A stretch of DNA of 64,000 bases, from the NCBI GenBank assembly GCA_024345305.1, contig BRON01000010.1:310001-374000 (forward strand), written 5' to 3'. Each line of letters opens with the position of its first letter. The stretch's first letter is position 1. Positions 21,210-32,881 of the stretch are shown piece by piece. The notes under the pieces are model-generated. The model did no database searches and had not been told where the DNA came from. It was given only the letters and a program-made list of their open reading frames with translations. Source of the stretch: Mrakia gelida. Its lineage: Eukaryota > Basidiomycota > Tremellomycetes > Cystofilobasidiales > Mrakiaceae. The position numbers were made by a program, and so were the translations under genes.

Positions 21210-23985
21210 TCAGTGCGCCGCTCCAATTCCGTGTCTGATCTCCTCTAAGACCAACGGCGTGAGTCCTCGTTGGAGTCTCCACTTGTTCGTTGAGGCGATG
21301 AGAGCTTCGTGGGCGAGCATCCTGGAAGGGAAAAGAAGAGGAGAAGTCAGATCGAAGTCGTTCTTTCGAAGGCGAGAAGGGCCAAACGACGAGCGAAAAA
21401 GAGGACTCACGGGAAAGCTCTGAGCCACTCTTCTGAAATCTCCCACGCGTCGGGCGAGAGGACGTCTTCTCCGTGGATGTTGTAGTTGGTGAAGAGGAGG
21501 TGAAGGGCGGATCCGAGGTCGAATTGATCTGCGGGAGAACGAGAAAGCTAGTCAGCAATCGAGAACGAGTGAAGGAGGACGCGAAGAAACGCACCTCGCA
21601 TGACGATCATCTGATCTCGAAGACTGGAGAAGACGACTCCGTCGATGAGGTGGTCTGTAAGACAGTGGAGAGAGAGGGAAGATCGTCAGTCGTCGAAGTC
21701 GAAGCGGATGAGGACGCGGCGAAGGACGCCAGAGGCTCACCATGGGGTACGGTTCGTTGCAGCAGGGTAGGCACGAGTGACGGAGGAAGATGGTAGGCTG
21801 GGTTTTGACTGTGAAGAGTGAGAAGAGAGTTTAGTCCGGCGCTCGGAGACACGAAAGCTCGACGCGTCGAGATCGGGAGCCCGATTCAACTCACCGGTAG
21901 TTCGTGAGATGGTAAGCAATCAACTGCATGGCGACTGGAAGAAGACAGAGAATAGGAAGATCGTCAGCTCCGAGCTCCTCAAACTCGTCTCGTCCCAAAA
22001 GAAATAGCGGCGAAGCGGACCTTGTTTGCTCGTGGGCAAGACCTCGACAGCAGCTCGAACCTCCGCCGACTCGAAGTAACTCTCTGGCGTCTCTCCCTCC
22101 CTGATCTTCCTAGGACCCGACGCCGAGTCTGGTCCGTTCTCGAATCCAGCGAGCCCTCCAGCGTTCGAAGGCGAGTTCGACGAGATCCCGCTCGCCGGCG
22201 AGTCGTGGAGATTGCCGTCCTGATCGTGCGAGAACGTGGGTTGTCGAAGGGAGGACATAGGTTGAGGAAGGTAGGGTTGGTTCTTGTCTTGCGGAGGGAA
22301 GTAGGAGTGGGTGTTGGATTGAGAGGCGAAGGGAGAGGGAAGCATGTTGTTGGACGACGAAGAACCGCCGCCGAAGACTGGATCGAGGTCGAAGAGGTTC
22401 TGGTAGTTGGACGAGGCGTTCTGACCGTTGTTGGGAGCTCCGAACTGAGGTTGAGGAGTAGGAGGAAGAGTGTTGAAGCCGGTGGGGTAGGGATCGGAGG
22501 AGGAAGCGGGAGGGTTGTTGTCGGTCGAGGACGCGGTTTGAGAGTGAGGGGGGTTGCTGTTGCTCTTTCCGTTGGGTCCGAGAGGAGACCCTGATCCTGA
22601 TCCTGATGCGACGGCGTTCGTATCCCTTCCCTTTCCCTTCGCAGAGGTCATGGTCGTTCCAGCGATCGTGAGAGACGACGGGTCGTGCATGTGCTTCTTC
22701 GTTGATTTGGGAGGATCCGCCGTTCGCTTCCTCTTGGATCCGGCTGCATCTCCCTTCTGGAACGGGTTTCCGTTGATGGCAGTCTCCGGATCGTGCGAGG
22801 GACCAGCGAAACCTTGGATCCTCTCCTTCGACTTGACGAACGCGTCCAAAGCAGTCTCGGCCTGGTTCGAAGGGAAGCCCGAGAGCGAAGTCGGTCAGCG
22901 GTGGAAGCAAAACAAAGATCGCAGAGGAATATCCACGAACAGGTCCTCTGAGGAAAGGGAGAAATCAAACGAAGAACAAAGGTCAGCTCAAGAGCGAGAC
23001 GGGACGGAGAAGCGTTGGAAGTGGAGGGAACGAACTTGTTCATGATCTCCTCGAAGATTTCGGCGGTCATTCCAAGTCGAGGCTGTATGAAAGGAGGAAA
23101 GTGGTAAGATGAGAGCTCGATAGAGCTGAGGACAAAATCTTGGGCTCACGAGACAAGTACCCAATCCTGTAAGAAGGAACGAAAGAGCGGCATTCGTTAG
23201 CTCAGCTTAGAAAGCAGGCGAGAAAAGCTCGAAGGACGAAACACGGGAGAAACGCGTACCTTCTCCCACGAGCTTGCCAAGATCCTTAACTAGATCTCGA
23301 AGTTGTGTATTCTCGGCCATCAAAGCTGATAAGGGAAACGGAAGTCAGCCCTCGGCAGGGAGGATTGGACGTCACCGAGGGTGAAGGAGAGGGAAGGAGA
23401 AGGGATGGAAAGCTCACCTCTAAGAACATCCCTCAAGTGATCTGATCGTTCATCCGAGTTGGCAGAGAGGACTTCTACTCGAGTCTCGAGTTCTGTAGAT
23501 ACAGGAGTGAAAAGAAGGGAAAGGGAGCGGAATCAGCGGCGGAAAGAGTCGAGCTCACGTCCTCCTTCTCCCCCTTCCCCGTCCCTCCCTCCCCCTCCCC
23601 TCCTGGACGTACCTCGAATATACTGCTGCTTCCTCTGCCTGAACTCTCGTTGTGCAATTCGGTTCTGAGCCTTCCTTTGTGTCTGCGACTCTGGATCCTT
23701 CTTCCTACCTCCCTTGGGCTTAGCAGCTCCAGCTCCCTTCTCACTCGCCTCTCGGAACTGTAAAGCGGCGACGGGGGACGAGGTAGAGCGCGAAACGATA
23801 CGGAGAGTCAGCTTCTGGCGAGCAGAGCTCGCCCCAAGCTAAGGCGGAGCCAATCCGAGCGAGAACGTGAAGCGAAGGGGGAGGAAAGAAGGGGGAGGAG
23901 GGAGGGAGGGAGGGAGGAGCGGACTGACCTCTTCGTCTTCCGAATCATCCTCTCCATCGAAGGAATCCTGCCTTGTTGCTGGCAT
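21210..23985 (-). CDS. bZIP transcription factor 1 (Yap/Pap1-like basic region)
   Basis: Exons in order encode an acidic start (DSFDGEDDSEDEE), a Gly/Lys linker, and a basic region AQNRIAQREFRQRKQQYI with the NxxAQxxFR signature of the Yap1/Pap1 group. Then come the zipper start (ELETRVEVLSANSDERSDHL), DLGKLVGEGLGTCLPRLG and a helical stretch (MTAEIFEEIMNKSETALDA). A long Ser/Asn/Pro-rich disordered region (about 22850-22030) follows, and then a conserved-looking C-terminal domain (DQFDLGSALHLLFTNYNIHG, EEWLRAFPMLAHEALI) that ends with RHGIGAAH. I see no Yap1-type Cys-rich domain. The C-terminal part looks like the domain found after bZIP in other basidiomycete factors. The ATG at 23985 is the first in the open frame, but a missing upstream exon is possible. 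Ten or so introns are present. Confidence 0.75.
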
Positions 23986-24337
23986 TTGAGAAGCTAGTAG
24001 GGCTTGCTGTGTATTAAAGGGTAGACTTTGGGAAAGAGGCGAGTAGGGAGATGGGTTGGAGGTCGAGAAGGTCGTCGTTGCAGGATCCAAACGCTTCGAG
24101 CGAGGCGAGCTCAATCGATTTGCCTGAGTGTCTCGCCGCGTCGGCAGGATTTTTAAGCCTCCGATAAGCCCGAGACTCAAAATGTTGCTCCCTGCTACTA
24201 CCCTTTCCACTCATAAGATAATCCACCCGGAGACGATGCTTTCTCTTCTCAGATCTTCAAAGCAGAAACCCTAAAAGCGGGCGCTCGTTTCAACTTCGCG
24301 ACGCGGCTGTCGCCTTCGTTGTTCCTCGATCATCACA
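23986..24337. other. Region between bZIP 1 start and SSU1 stop
   Basis: About 350 bases, less GC-rich than coding DNA. It would hold the bZIP promoter and the SSU1 3' end. An ATG at 24226 on the minus strand opens a short unrelated frame of 70 codons that is probably not translated. Confidence 0.4.
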
Positions 24338-26641
24338 TCAGAACGTATCGAGCTCGATCTCCTCACCACCCCCAGCTCCATCGCCTTCCCTCCCCGAATC
24401 CACCTTGGTCTCCGTCGATACCTGAGGCCAAACCTCCTTGGGGAGATTCGAGAGGCAGGGTGCCGAAAAGATCACCTTCGACCCTGAGAACGCTCCTCGG
24501 ATGGTAGGGATGAAGACGCCGGCCCTGAAGAAGGAAGGAATCGATGTCAGCTGACGTTCAAGAAGATGTAAGGGAAGAGACTCACCAAAGGAGGATCATG
24601 GTGATGGTGAAAACGGTTCCGCTGTGAAGAACGAGAAGATCAGTTTCAGACACGTCGGAAGTTCAAGCGAGCTGGATGAAAAGGACATACACGACGTTGA
24701 AACCCATGCTATCGAGTTCTGACCCGATGAGAAGCGTTGAGAGAGTGAGGGAGGCGAGAGGCTGAACGAGAAAAGTCGAAACGTCCGACGCGCGTCAGTT
24801 CTCGTCTCGACTTCGAGCACCTCCTCGTGCTCACGAGCCTGCCCGCAGAGACGTTCATCAGACTCACGAAAGTAAATCCCCAGTATCCCATGTTGAACGT
24901 CAGTTCTCCCTCTCTCCAACGAAGGAAGAAACTCGCCAACGCGACCAAGAAGAACCAAACTCCCAAACTCCACAACAACATCGCTCCTCCCACTCCGACG
25001 CCCCAAAGAGTCCAACCTGCGATCTCTCCCTTCACCGAATTATCCGGGTAGATGATGGGGAAGAGTTCGACGGCTACCGCTCCCATCTTGAGGAGCGCAA
25101 ATCCTCCGAGACCAGTTGGACCGAGGGGGAGGAAGGAGGAGACAATGGTTTCGTTTGGAGGGATGTGGTGGTGGATGAGTCGTTGGAGGTAGAGAGTAAG
25201 GATCATCATGGCTGAGGAGGATATGATGGGACGAAGAGGGAGGTGTGAGAACGGCGAGAAAGAAGGACGGACGCGTCAAAAGTGAAAAGGGAGAACGCGA
25301 CGAACCGAGAAGAAGTCCAGGTCCGAGAAGGACGTAAGACGTGAGCCAGATGTTCATGGCGTATTTCGGAGAGATCTTGACTGTAGTGGTGGGGAAAAGA
25401 GCACGATGAGAGGTAGGTTAGATGAGGACGAGTCTGCGTTTTGCGAACTCGCGAAATAGATCGAAGTCTTCTTTGGACGTCGGACTCACTCATGTGAGAC
25501 GCAAGGACAGCTCCGATGGCGGATCCAGTTATCGTCGGCACGATTGGGAGGATGAGAGCGCTGGTGAGGCTCTCAGGGACGTTCTTGTGGGAGGTGTAGG
25601 AGAGGAAAGGGACCATGAACGCGACGAGGATCGAGACCAGCACCGACACCCACCAACAGTACGACATGGCCCAGATCCACCCGTCGCCCATCCCGTAGGC
25701 TTGAGTGACGCTAATCGTCCCTGAGATGAGAGTGAACAGAGACATGGGGAACGTCCCGATGAACAGACTCTGCAAGAAAGAAGAGCGAGACGAATCGAAG
25801 CGTCAGTCGAAAGGTCCGAACGCGAAAAGAACGAGACGAGGTGATGGCAGCAGGCAAGTGGAACGTACATGAGTTGGGTGGTGCCATGTTAGAGCCCATA
25901 TCTGTGGCCATCTGATATAGCGCACTGAGATGACGGTGGTGAAGGTCTGAGAGCGTCGACGCGAAACGAGGTCAGGTTCTCGTTCTCGTTCTCGAGCTCC
26001 GAGGTCAAGAACGAGGTCGGGGAATTGCGCTAGAGTAGAGACGACAGATACACGCTCTACTCACGATGAATAGGACCAAGTCCAGGAGAAGAAACATAGT
26101 TGCTGGTATGCGAAGATGAGGGACGACGGACGGCCATGGGAGGGAGAGGAGGAGCTGAGGGCGAGGTCAAGGAAGGAGAACTGGTCAGCGAAACCCAACG
26201 AACGAACCAGATCGAGCGAGATTCACTGTGCAGGGAATCCCGGTTCCCATCGTTACGCTGAACTGTAGTGTAGAAAGGTCGAGGAGATGTCAGGGAAGGG
26301 AGGGGAGTCAGGCGAAAGACGGAGGGAAGGAAAGCGAGCTCACCCAACTGGGCTGAGGGGAGAGAAAGCAGCACAGAGGATCAGCTCGTGAGTGATTTCT
26401 ACGCGCTAAGAGAGAAGTTCATACTGACGGAAAAGTGCATGATCCTCCCAGTCTGACGAAGTCCCCAAAACAACAGAACGAGAGGGATCAGCGACGAGAA
26501 ACAAGACCCTCGGAGGAGAGCGAACGTCGAACTCACGATCCCCTTGACCTTGTCGTCCTCTTCTAGCGATGGCGTAGGAGAAGGAGGTGAGGGTACAGGT
26601 TTACGATTGCGAGGTTTCCCATCTTGAGAAGACTTGTCCAT
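24338..26641 (-). CDS. SSU1: Ssu1-type sulfite efflux transporter (TDT family)
   Basis: Plasma-membrane transporter of the TDT/SLAC1-like family, which includes the sulfite pump Ssu1 and the malate carrier Mae1. The start at 26641 leads through a short charged N-terminus to TGRIMHFSPSWFSVTMGTGI, the family signature. PSW is encoded by a 9-base exon (26344-26352). The hydrophobic segments follow: LLLDLVLFI, ISVRYIRWPQIWALTWHHPT, LFIGTFPMSLFTLISGTISV, a string of helices (WIWAMSYCWWVSVLVSILV, LPIVPTITGSAIGAVLASHM, WLTSYVLLGPGLLLG), LGPTGLGGFALLKMG and later helices. I count about nine or ten. The tail is polar and acidic (GGGEEIELDTF). About ten introns are present. Sulfite rather than malate is inferred from similarity in the HPT/GTFPM region; substrate is not proven. 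Confidence 0.85.
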
Positions 26642-27041
26642 GCTGTTGGGCTGAGGAGATAGTGGAGGGAAGAGAGCGAGGGACCGAGGTCGTTGGTTGA
26701 GCTTGCTTGTTCTTCGCGGCACTCCGCTGCCGTCTTCCGTCGATAAAACTGACAGGAAAATGCTAGCGAATCTGACTCGTCAGAACATCCATCGGCCGAT
26801 CAAAGATATCAGAGGACCTCGGAGGCGAAAAACGCACAGCTCTGAAAGAACGTTGTAGGAACGAGCGCCGGCACGTCGTCGGTTCCTCGAGACCAAAGTC
26901 TTGGAAGTCTCTCTTCCTCGACGATCGTTCCTTCCTTTCCTTCTCCTCCCGACCTTGCCGCCCCTCTGAATCCATGATGGCCCCAAATCACTTTCGCCTC
27001 CTTCCTTCCAACCACCATCATCCTTGTCCTCCTCCAACCAA
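26642..27041. promoter_or_regulatory. Divergent region, SSU1 / single-pass membrane protein
   Basis: 400 bases between opposed starts. The right part (26900-27040) is strongly CT-rich on the plus strand. No exon I can support, though a short upstream exon for either gene cannot be excluded. Confidence 0.4.
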
Positions 27042-27727
27042 ATGAGCAGCTTCGAACCCACCTCAACCTCAACGACTTTCTTCGAATCCATCTCTCCCTC
27101 TTCGGCCTCCTCCTCGTATCTCCCCTCCCAACTCAGCTCTCGTCCAACTGGGTCCTCCCTGACTGGACGACCCCAAACAGCGTGGAACTCAGTCCGTCGA
27201 ACTTCAGCTCCAGGAAACACTCAAATCACCACCACCTCTCGTCGTTCCTCGACTGCAACCAACCGCTCCTCCCCTTCGTCCTCCTCCTCCTCTTCACCGG
27301 GACTCAGCGAAGGCGCCCTCGTAGGAATTGGAGTCGTCGCAGGTCTTCTCCTCATCTTCGGGATCTTCTTCGGATGCGTTTGGAAGCAGAAGAGGAGGGA
27401 GAGGAGAGTGAGGCAGACGGAGGAAGAGGAATATCAAGCACGTTGTCGTGAGTCACGTCCTCGCCTTTCTCTCTGTCTCTCCCACCTTTCTCTTCCCTGC
27501 GAGGACTGATTCTGATTTGTTTGTGCTGGGCAGTTGCCAACCCACCCATCGTCGGCGGCTACGTCGGAGCTCACGCCTTCCCTCAACCCATCCGGCTCAT
27601 CCTCCCTCGAACGACAACTCCACCTCCTCCTCCGGCCGTCGAGGATCCCGACGCTGCAGACGATAGGATGGAGAGAGGAGATGCGTTCCCTCCTCCGCCT
27701 TACAAGCAGAAGGAGGAGGAGGCCTAG
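27042..27727 (+). CDS. Single-pass membrane protein with C-terminal PPxY motif
   Basis: Two exons (27042 to about 27450, and about 27534 to 27727) give some 200 residues; the join makes ARC-LANPPIVGG. The N-terminal half is Ser/Thr-rich (possible O-glycosylated ectodomain) and has no signal peptide. A single hydrophobic helix (GALVGIGVVAGLLLIFGIFF) is followed at once by KQKRRERRVRQ, so the C-terminus should face the cytosol. The tail is Pro-rich and ends with AFPPPPYKQKEEEA, holding a PPxY motif that can bind WW domains of Rsp5/Nedd4-type ubiquitin ligases (established for the motif). The layout resembles wall-stress or adaptor proteins, or plasma-membrane proteins of unknown role found across fungi. 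I know no specific family name. It is convergent with the CysRS gene. Confidence 0.7.
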
Positions 27728-27890
27728 ACGTGTCGGAAGACTCAAACGAAGATGGATGGGAGGGAGGGGAGCAGGCCTGGAGGGGAGGGGACGGAGGAAG
27801 ACGCGTCGCGGCGAGCTAGCCTTTAGAAGGAACGATCTCTTAACGAACGACCGACAGAACCAACTACGAAAACCCAAATTAGATGTGTGT

Positions 27891-30800
27891 TTATTTACTC
27901 AACGAGATATCCTTCACCCCCTGCTCCAAGATCCACTTCTCGTACTCCCCGTTCCCTTTCACCTGGTTCTCAAAGTCCTTCCCGTTCTTCTTCACCTTCG
28001 ACTTGCTCAACTCAACTCCCTCCCCATCCTTCGTCGGCAGTCCTCGCTCGTCCCAGGCCGAGTAGGTCCCTTCAGCGACGTGAGGAGGTTTGAACATCTC
28101 GGACGCAGGGACCTTGAGCTTCTCCATTTTGGCGACCTGTTTCGCTCGAGTGGCTTCCTTGAGAGCGGCGGACTGGGAGGCTTTGAGAGCGGCAGCGGCG
28201 ATTTTGGAGTCTCGAGCTTCGATGAGGGTGGTTGCTGGGACGAGCTTGACGAGGGCGTGACCGTCTGTGGAAGGGGAAGAGAAAGAAAGGTGTCAGCAGG
28301 AGAGCGAGGGAGCAGAGCGAAGAGGGAGGAAGACGAGGACAAACCGGGTTGATCATCGAGAGCGACTCCCAGCTCGACGAGCTCGTAGTCTCGAATGTGA
28401 TCCGTCAGAGCGAGGGTTTCCGAAGGATCGGCCTTGGCGATAGCGAGCTTCCTGACCTCGTCTCGGAAAGCAGCGAGAGCTCGAAGGTAAGGAAGGAGGA
28501 CCGTCTCCCTCTGCGAAGAACGAAAGCGAGCATCGTCAGCGAACGTCCTTTCTTCTCAACCCAAGATGAGATGCAACTCACATCAGCACCCTCTCCCTCC
28601 TCCCTCTTCAGTCCCCATCCAATCTCCTTCGACTCTCCCTCTCCCAATCCAAACATTCGCAGCATCCTTCCGATCCACTCAGCGACGGTTCGAGCGGGAG
28701 CGAGGTTGGGTCGCTTGAGCTGAAGGTAGACGTTGGCCTTTCCAGTGAGGTCGGCGAGGGTCTGAAGAGCGGCGACGGTATCGAAGTTGTTGCAGAGAGC
28801 GACTCGGAAGGCGTGTTGAGCTTGAGCGAGGCTGCGAGGGAAGAAGGAGGGAGGGAGGTCAGCACGCAAGACGCGTCAATTGAGAGTCGCGAAGGTTCGG
28901 GACCTACTTCTTGGTCAAGAGCTTCTCCTCCTCGTCGTAGTAGTGCTTTCCATCGAACTCTTGAGGCTTGACCTCGGCATGGAGGATTCGAGCCTTGATG
29001 TTGGCGAAGAGGTTCTGCGAGAGGGAAACGAGGTCAAGTCGAGATCAGGACGTGTCTTCTCGAACTCGTCAAGAAAACGACAGAGCGCGCGACTCACGTT
29101 GAAACTAGCCTCCAAACCCTTAGCCTCCTGCATAGCTGACTCCTTGAAATCCATCTTGGCGTTCCAGGTCTGCAGCATGAAACCGAGTCGAAGTTGTCGA
29201 GGAGTGAACTTTTCGAGAGCTTGCTGTGAAGGCGAGAAGAGAACGAAAGAAGCAAGAACGCGATCAGCTCGATGGGATGGAGATAAGGAGGAGCAGAGCG
29301 AGAGGATGAGAGACGAACCTCGATGGTGATGAAGTTTTTGAGCGACTTGGACATCTTGAGACCCTCGATGTGAAGGTGACCGGTGTGGAAGAAGTAGTTG
29401 ACCCATTGCTTGCAGTCGTGGAAGGCCTGTTCGACGAAGATGACGTGAGGTCAGGACGACGGAGAAGGTGCGACTGGGAAGGATCGAGGAGCTCACCTCG
29501 CTCTGAGCCATCTCGTTGTCGTGATGAGGGAAGATCAAGTCGATTCCTCCAGAGTGAATGTCGATTTGTCGTCCGAGGACCTCGCTAGCCATCACTGAGC
29601 ACTCGATGTGCCATCCAGGTCGACCTTGTCCCCAAGGAGAAGGCCAGAAAGGCTCTCCAGCCTTCGATGACTTCCAGAGAGCGAAGTCGGACGGCGAACG
29701 CTTGACGAAGGCGAAGGAGGTGAGAGAACCTGGGCGAGCGAGCAACGAGAGGATGACAGTCAGCATTAGAGTGGGAGATCCTTCAGGTTCGAGCAGAAAT
29801 GATGGTCGGCTCACCCTCTCCCTCATCAATCAACCTCGAGTTCCCCTTGCTCCAGGGCGCAAGCTTCGCGTAGGTGTGCTCCCACTCCTCCATCGTTCCA
29901 TCCTCGTTGACCTTCCTTCCATCGAAAGCTCCGACGTCGAAGTAGATGCTTCCAGCTCCATCCGAGTAGGCGAATCCTCGCTCCTCGATCTTCTCGACGA
30001 ACCGAACGATCTCGGGGACGTATTCGGAGACGCGAGTGACGGTGTCGGCAGGGAGGACGTTGAGAGCAGCCATGTCCTTGTTGAACGCGTCTTCCCAGAA
30101 GGCGGCGAGGTTTCGAGATATCGAGGGAGCGGTGAGGAGGTGGCCGTGCTGTGGAGGGTGGTGAGCGACGAGAGGTCAGCGAGCGAGAGAAAACGAGGAG
30201 ACGAGGGAAGAGCGAAGACGTGCCTTCTTGTCGAGAATCACACTCAGAGGATCGGAAACTCCCTTGATGAGCTGGTGAGCGATCTCCAGAGAGGTCTCTC
30301 CCTTGGCTAACGAGGACTCGGCTGACTTGATGGACGCTCGGGCGACGGTCTGGAAGAGAACAAAGGTAAGGTCAGCTCTCGAGGGCGCGAAAGTCGAGAA
30401 CGAGAGGTGTCAGACTCACCAAGACCTTCCAGTACATGCTGAACTTCTCCTCCTTGGCCTCGAGCTCTGTCCTCCAAGCGTCCTCCTTATCGTGCTTGCC
30501 AGCAAGCACCTCGTCCCATACAACCTCCTCCTGTCCTTCAGCAGGGACGTCGGCGGGAGCGAGGAACTTGGCGATGTTCTTGTTGAAGAAGAAGACCCAG
30601 GCTTCGCGAGTGTCGGCGATGAGTTGAGGAGTGAGAGAGGTAGTGGAAGCGTTGAGTTCTCGGAGGAGGTGCTCTTGACGAGCTCGGACGATGATCTGGA
30701 GCGGCGAAAGGAAGGGACGAGAAAGGTTCAGCTCGAGCTCGTGGAACGAAAGGAGGGAGCTTGAAAGGCTGACCTTGTCCTCGATGTCGGTGATGTTTTG

Positions 30801-31401
30801 GACGAAATGAACGTCGTAGCCAAAGTAGTCCCTCATGATCCGACGAAGAACATCCTGAGTCACGTAGTTTCTGTGTACGAGAGGACAGCAAGGGGAGGGT
30901 CGTCGAGTCAGTTCGACGAGGAAGGGAGGGAGGAGGAAGCGGTGAGCTCGCTTGTTCGTTTTAGAACTGACCGAGCGTGCCCCATATGAGAAGCGTCGTA
31001 GACGGTAGGACCACAGTTGTACCAGGTGACTTGTCGAGATCGCATAGGGATGAAGTCGACCTGAGGGGCAAGGAAGAGGAGAGAAAGGGAGGGGAAGGAG
31101 AACGAGGAGTGAGCTCGACGTTTCTTTTGTCTCAGGGAAAGAGAGGAGAGCTCACCTTAGATCTTGTGAGAGAGTTCCAAACTTTGAGAACAGGCTCAGC
31201 GAGCTCTACTACTGGGGGTGTCCATGTTGGCTGATGAACTTTGGACGTAGAAGCGGCTGCAGGGGTAGAGGTCGATGTCGACATTTGAGCGGAGGGAGGA
31301 GGGAGGAGAGGAAGAAGAGTTCGTCGAGCGAGGAAGGGAGTTGAGAAACGAGCTGAAGGTGATTGTCTAGATGATGGTGTCTTCAAGACCTTCGCGAGCA
31401 T
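27891..31401 (-). CDS. CRS1: Cysteinyl-tRNA synthetase, probably dual-targeted
   Basis: Class I synthetase that charges tRNA-Cys. The HIGH-type motif is HMGHA (after [11 protein letters not shown]) and the KMSKS loop is intact ([15 protein letters not shown]). The zinc-site region has [18 protein letters not shown] and [18 protein letters not shown] lysine-rich C-terminal extension ([16 protein letters not shown]) ends in DISLSK. The total is over 800 residues, typical of fungal and animal CysRS. Two in-frame ATGs exist: 31401 adds about 39 residues, Arg/Ser/Leu-rich and acid-free ([20 protein letters not shown]), before the ATG at 31284 ([12 protein letters not shown]). The long form looks mitochondrial, the short form cytosolic. 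I annotate the long form. About eleven introns are visible. Confidence 0.92.
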
Positions 31402-31612
31402 ACACAGTAGCCGGGAAGGGGAAAGTTGAAGATGGGAAGGGAGCTCGTGGTTGGGAAGCGGACGAGGTGAGGTCGAGTCAACTTCTTGAAAGAGTCGAGA
31501 GACATCGCCTTCCTCTCGACCGCCAGCAGCACAGGTCCATCTTTTCAATCGAGTCACTTTCTCTCACTTTCGTCTACGTCCTCATCTTCTCCTCCATCTC
31601 AGGATCCCAACC
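31402..31612. promoter_or_regulatory. Short divergent promoter, CysRS / F-box-like 1
   Basis: 211 bases between the upstream CysRS ATG and the F-box ATG (328 if the inner CysRS start is used). Two transcript starts for CysRS would have to fall here. The right end is CT-rich. Confidence 0.4.
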
Positions 31613-32881
31613 ATGTCAAAATCGTCGTCGTTCGAAGCGAAGGAGAGCCCTCCCTCCTCCCCTCCTCCCTCGGTTCAGCTCGACCTCCCTCCTTCCCTTC
31701 TCTCTCCCGCTCCTCGTCCTCCTCTTCGAACTATTCAAGGATCCACACCCTCGTCCCTCCCATCTCGGGATCGTCCTCTTCCCTTCCTTCCCATCGAGAT
31801 CAAAAGGGAGATTCTCTGCTTCTGCGATCCAGCGACTCTGGCATCCACCTCCCTCTCCTCCCTCGCCCTCTTCCAACTCTCCTCGCCCCTTCTCTACAAG
31901 GACGTCGTCGTCAAGGGCTATCGTGGTCTCGATAAGCTCTTCTGCGTCTCTGTGAGTTGCCCTTTCCCTGAGATTTATCGACCTTAGGAGTTTAACAAGG
32001 TCTCGAAGAGACTGATCGCCTCGACCCATCTCCTCGCCTTTCCTTCCGAACAGGACGCTTCGAAACGACAGCCCACCCTCGAAACCTACCTCGACATCAC
32101 TCAAATCAAGTCCCTTACCTTTCACGGCGATCTGCAAGACATGGAGAAGCTCGACCCCTATGAGGACGACGACGACGACGACGACGACGGCGACGAGAAG
32201 CCAACCTGGACTCCCGCCTGTACCCTCCACCAAGATCGCCCATCAACATCGTCCTCCTCCATCCTTACCGTTCTCTCCTCCATCTCGGATGTCTGTATCC
32301 AGATCGACCAACGTCGCTTCGTCGGATCACCCTTCCTCTTCGCCTCCCTTCTCCTTCTCCTCAACCCCATCCATCTCCGCGTCGAAGGAACCTTCTCACC
32401 CTGCACAGCTCCTCACGACTCGTTCGTTTACCTCAGTCTGGGACCTACCTGGTACTGGGATCGACTCGAAACCGTCACCTTCCTCAACAGCGGACCATGG
32501 TGGCATCTCTCCCGCTCCCTCTTCGCCGACGCGAAGAGACCGTTCGTCGTCGTTTACGATCTCGTCAATCGATGGCCGTACAGGAAGCTCGGCTACGATG
32601 TTGATTCGGTGAGGAACGCGGTGGGCGATATCGTTGGGAAAGGTCCGAGCAGCGGCGATGAAGACATCGACGAGTATCTGGCTCTTCTCTGCGCTCCCCT
32701 CCTCGAGAAGGTCGTTCTTCGCGTTCGATGTAGCGATCAGTCGGACTGGCTGGAGGACCGCATTGTGACGATCTGGGAGGAGAACGAGGTGGATGTCGAG
32801 AAGCAGACGAGGTGGGCTGGGTTGATCGAGTTCGAGGAGGTTGATTCGGGGACGAGGAGGTTTTTGAACGTGGGAGAGTGA
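31613..32881 (+). CDS. F-box-like protein 1 of a local family
   Basis: Two exons (31613-31951, 32054-32881) give about 388 residues. The N-terminus is disordered (Ser/Pro). Then comes an F-box-like segment: LPIEIKREILCFCDPATLAS, SLSSLALFQLSSPLLYKDVV. F-boxes link substrate adaptors to Skp1 in SCF ubiquitin ligases (known for the family). The second exon begins DASKRQPTLETYLDITQIKS and has an Asp run, LDPYEDDDDDDDDG, made by a GAC repeat. It continues as a weak repeat-like helical or beta domain and ends with WAGLIEFEEVDSGTRRFLNV. The tail is almost identical in copies 3 and 4. I see no leucine-rich repeat spacing. Ten bases or so after the stop an intron seems to begin. Function is unknown. 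Confidence 0.75.
32165..32195 (+). repeat. GAC triplet repeat (poly-Asp)
   Basis: Eight GAC codons in a row, then GGC GAC, inside F-box-like gene 1. The corresponding place in the other copies has no such run, so it looks like a recent slippage expansion. Confidence 0.7.

Noticed and set aside
22110..22910. 266-codon minus-strand frame overlapping bZIP 1
   Set aside because: A different frame of the disordered bZIP region, Arg/Ser-rich, with no support.
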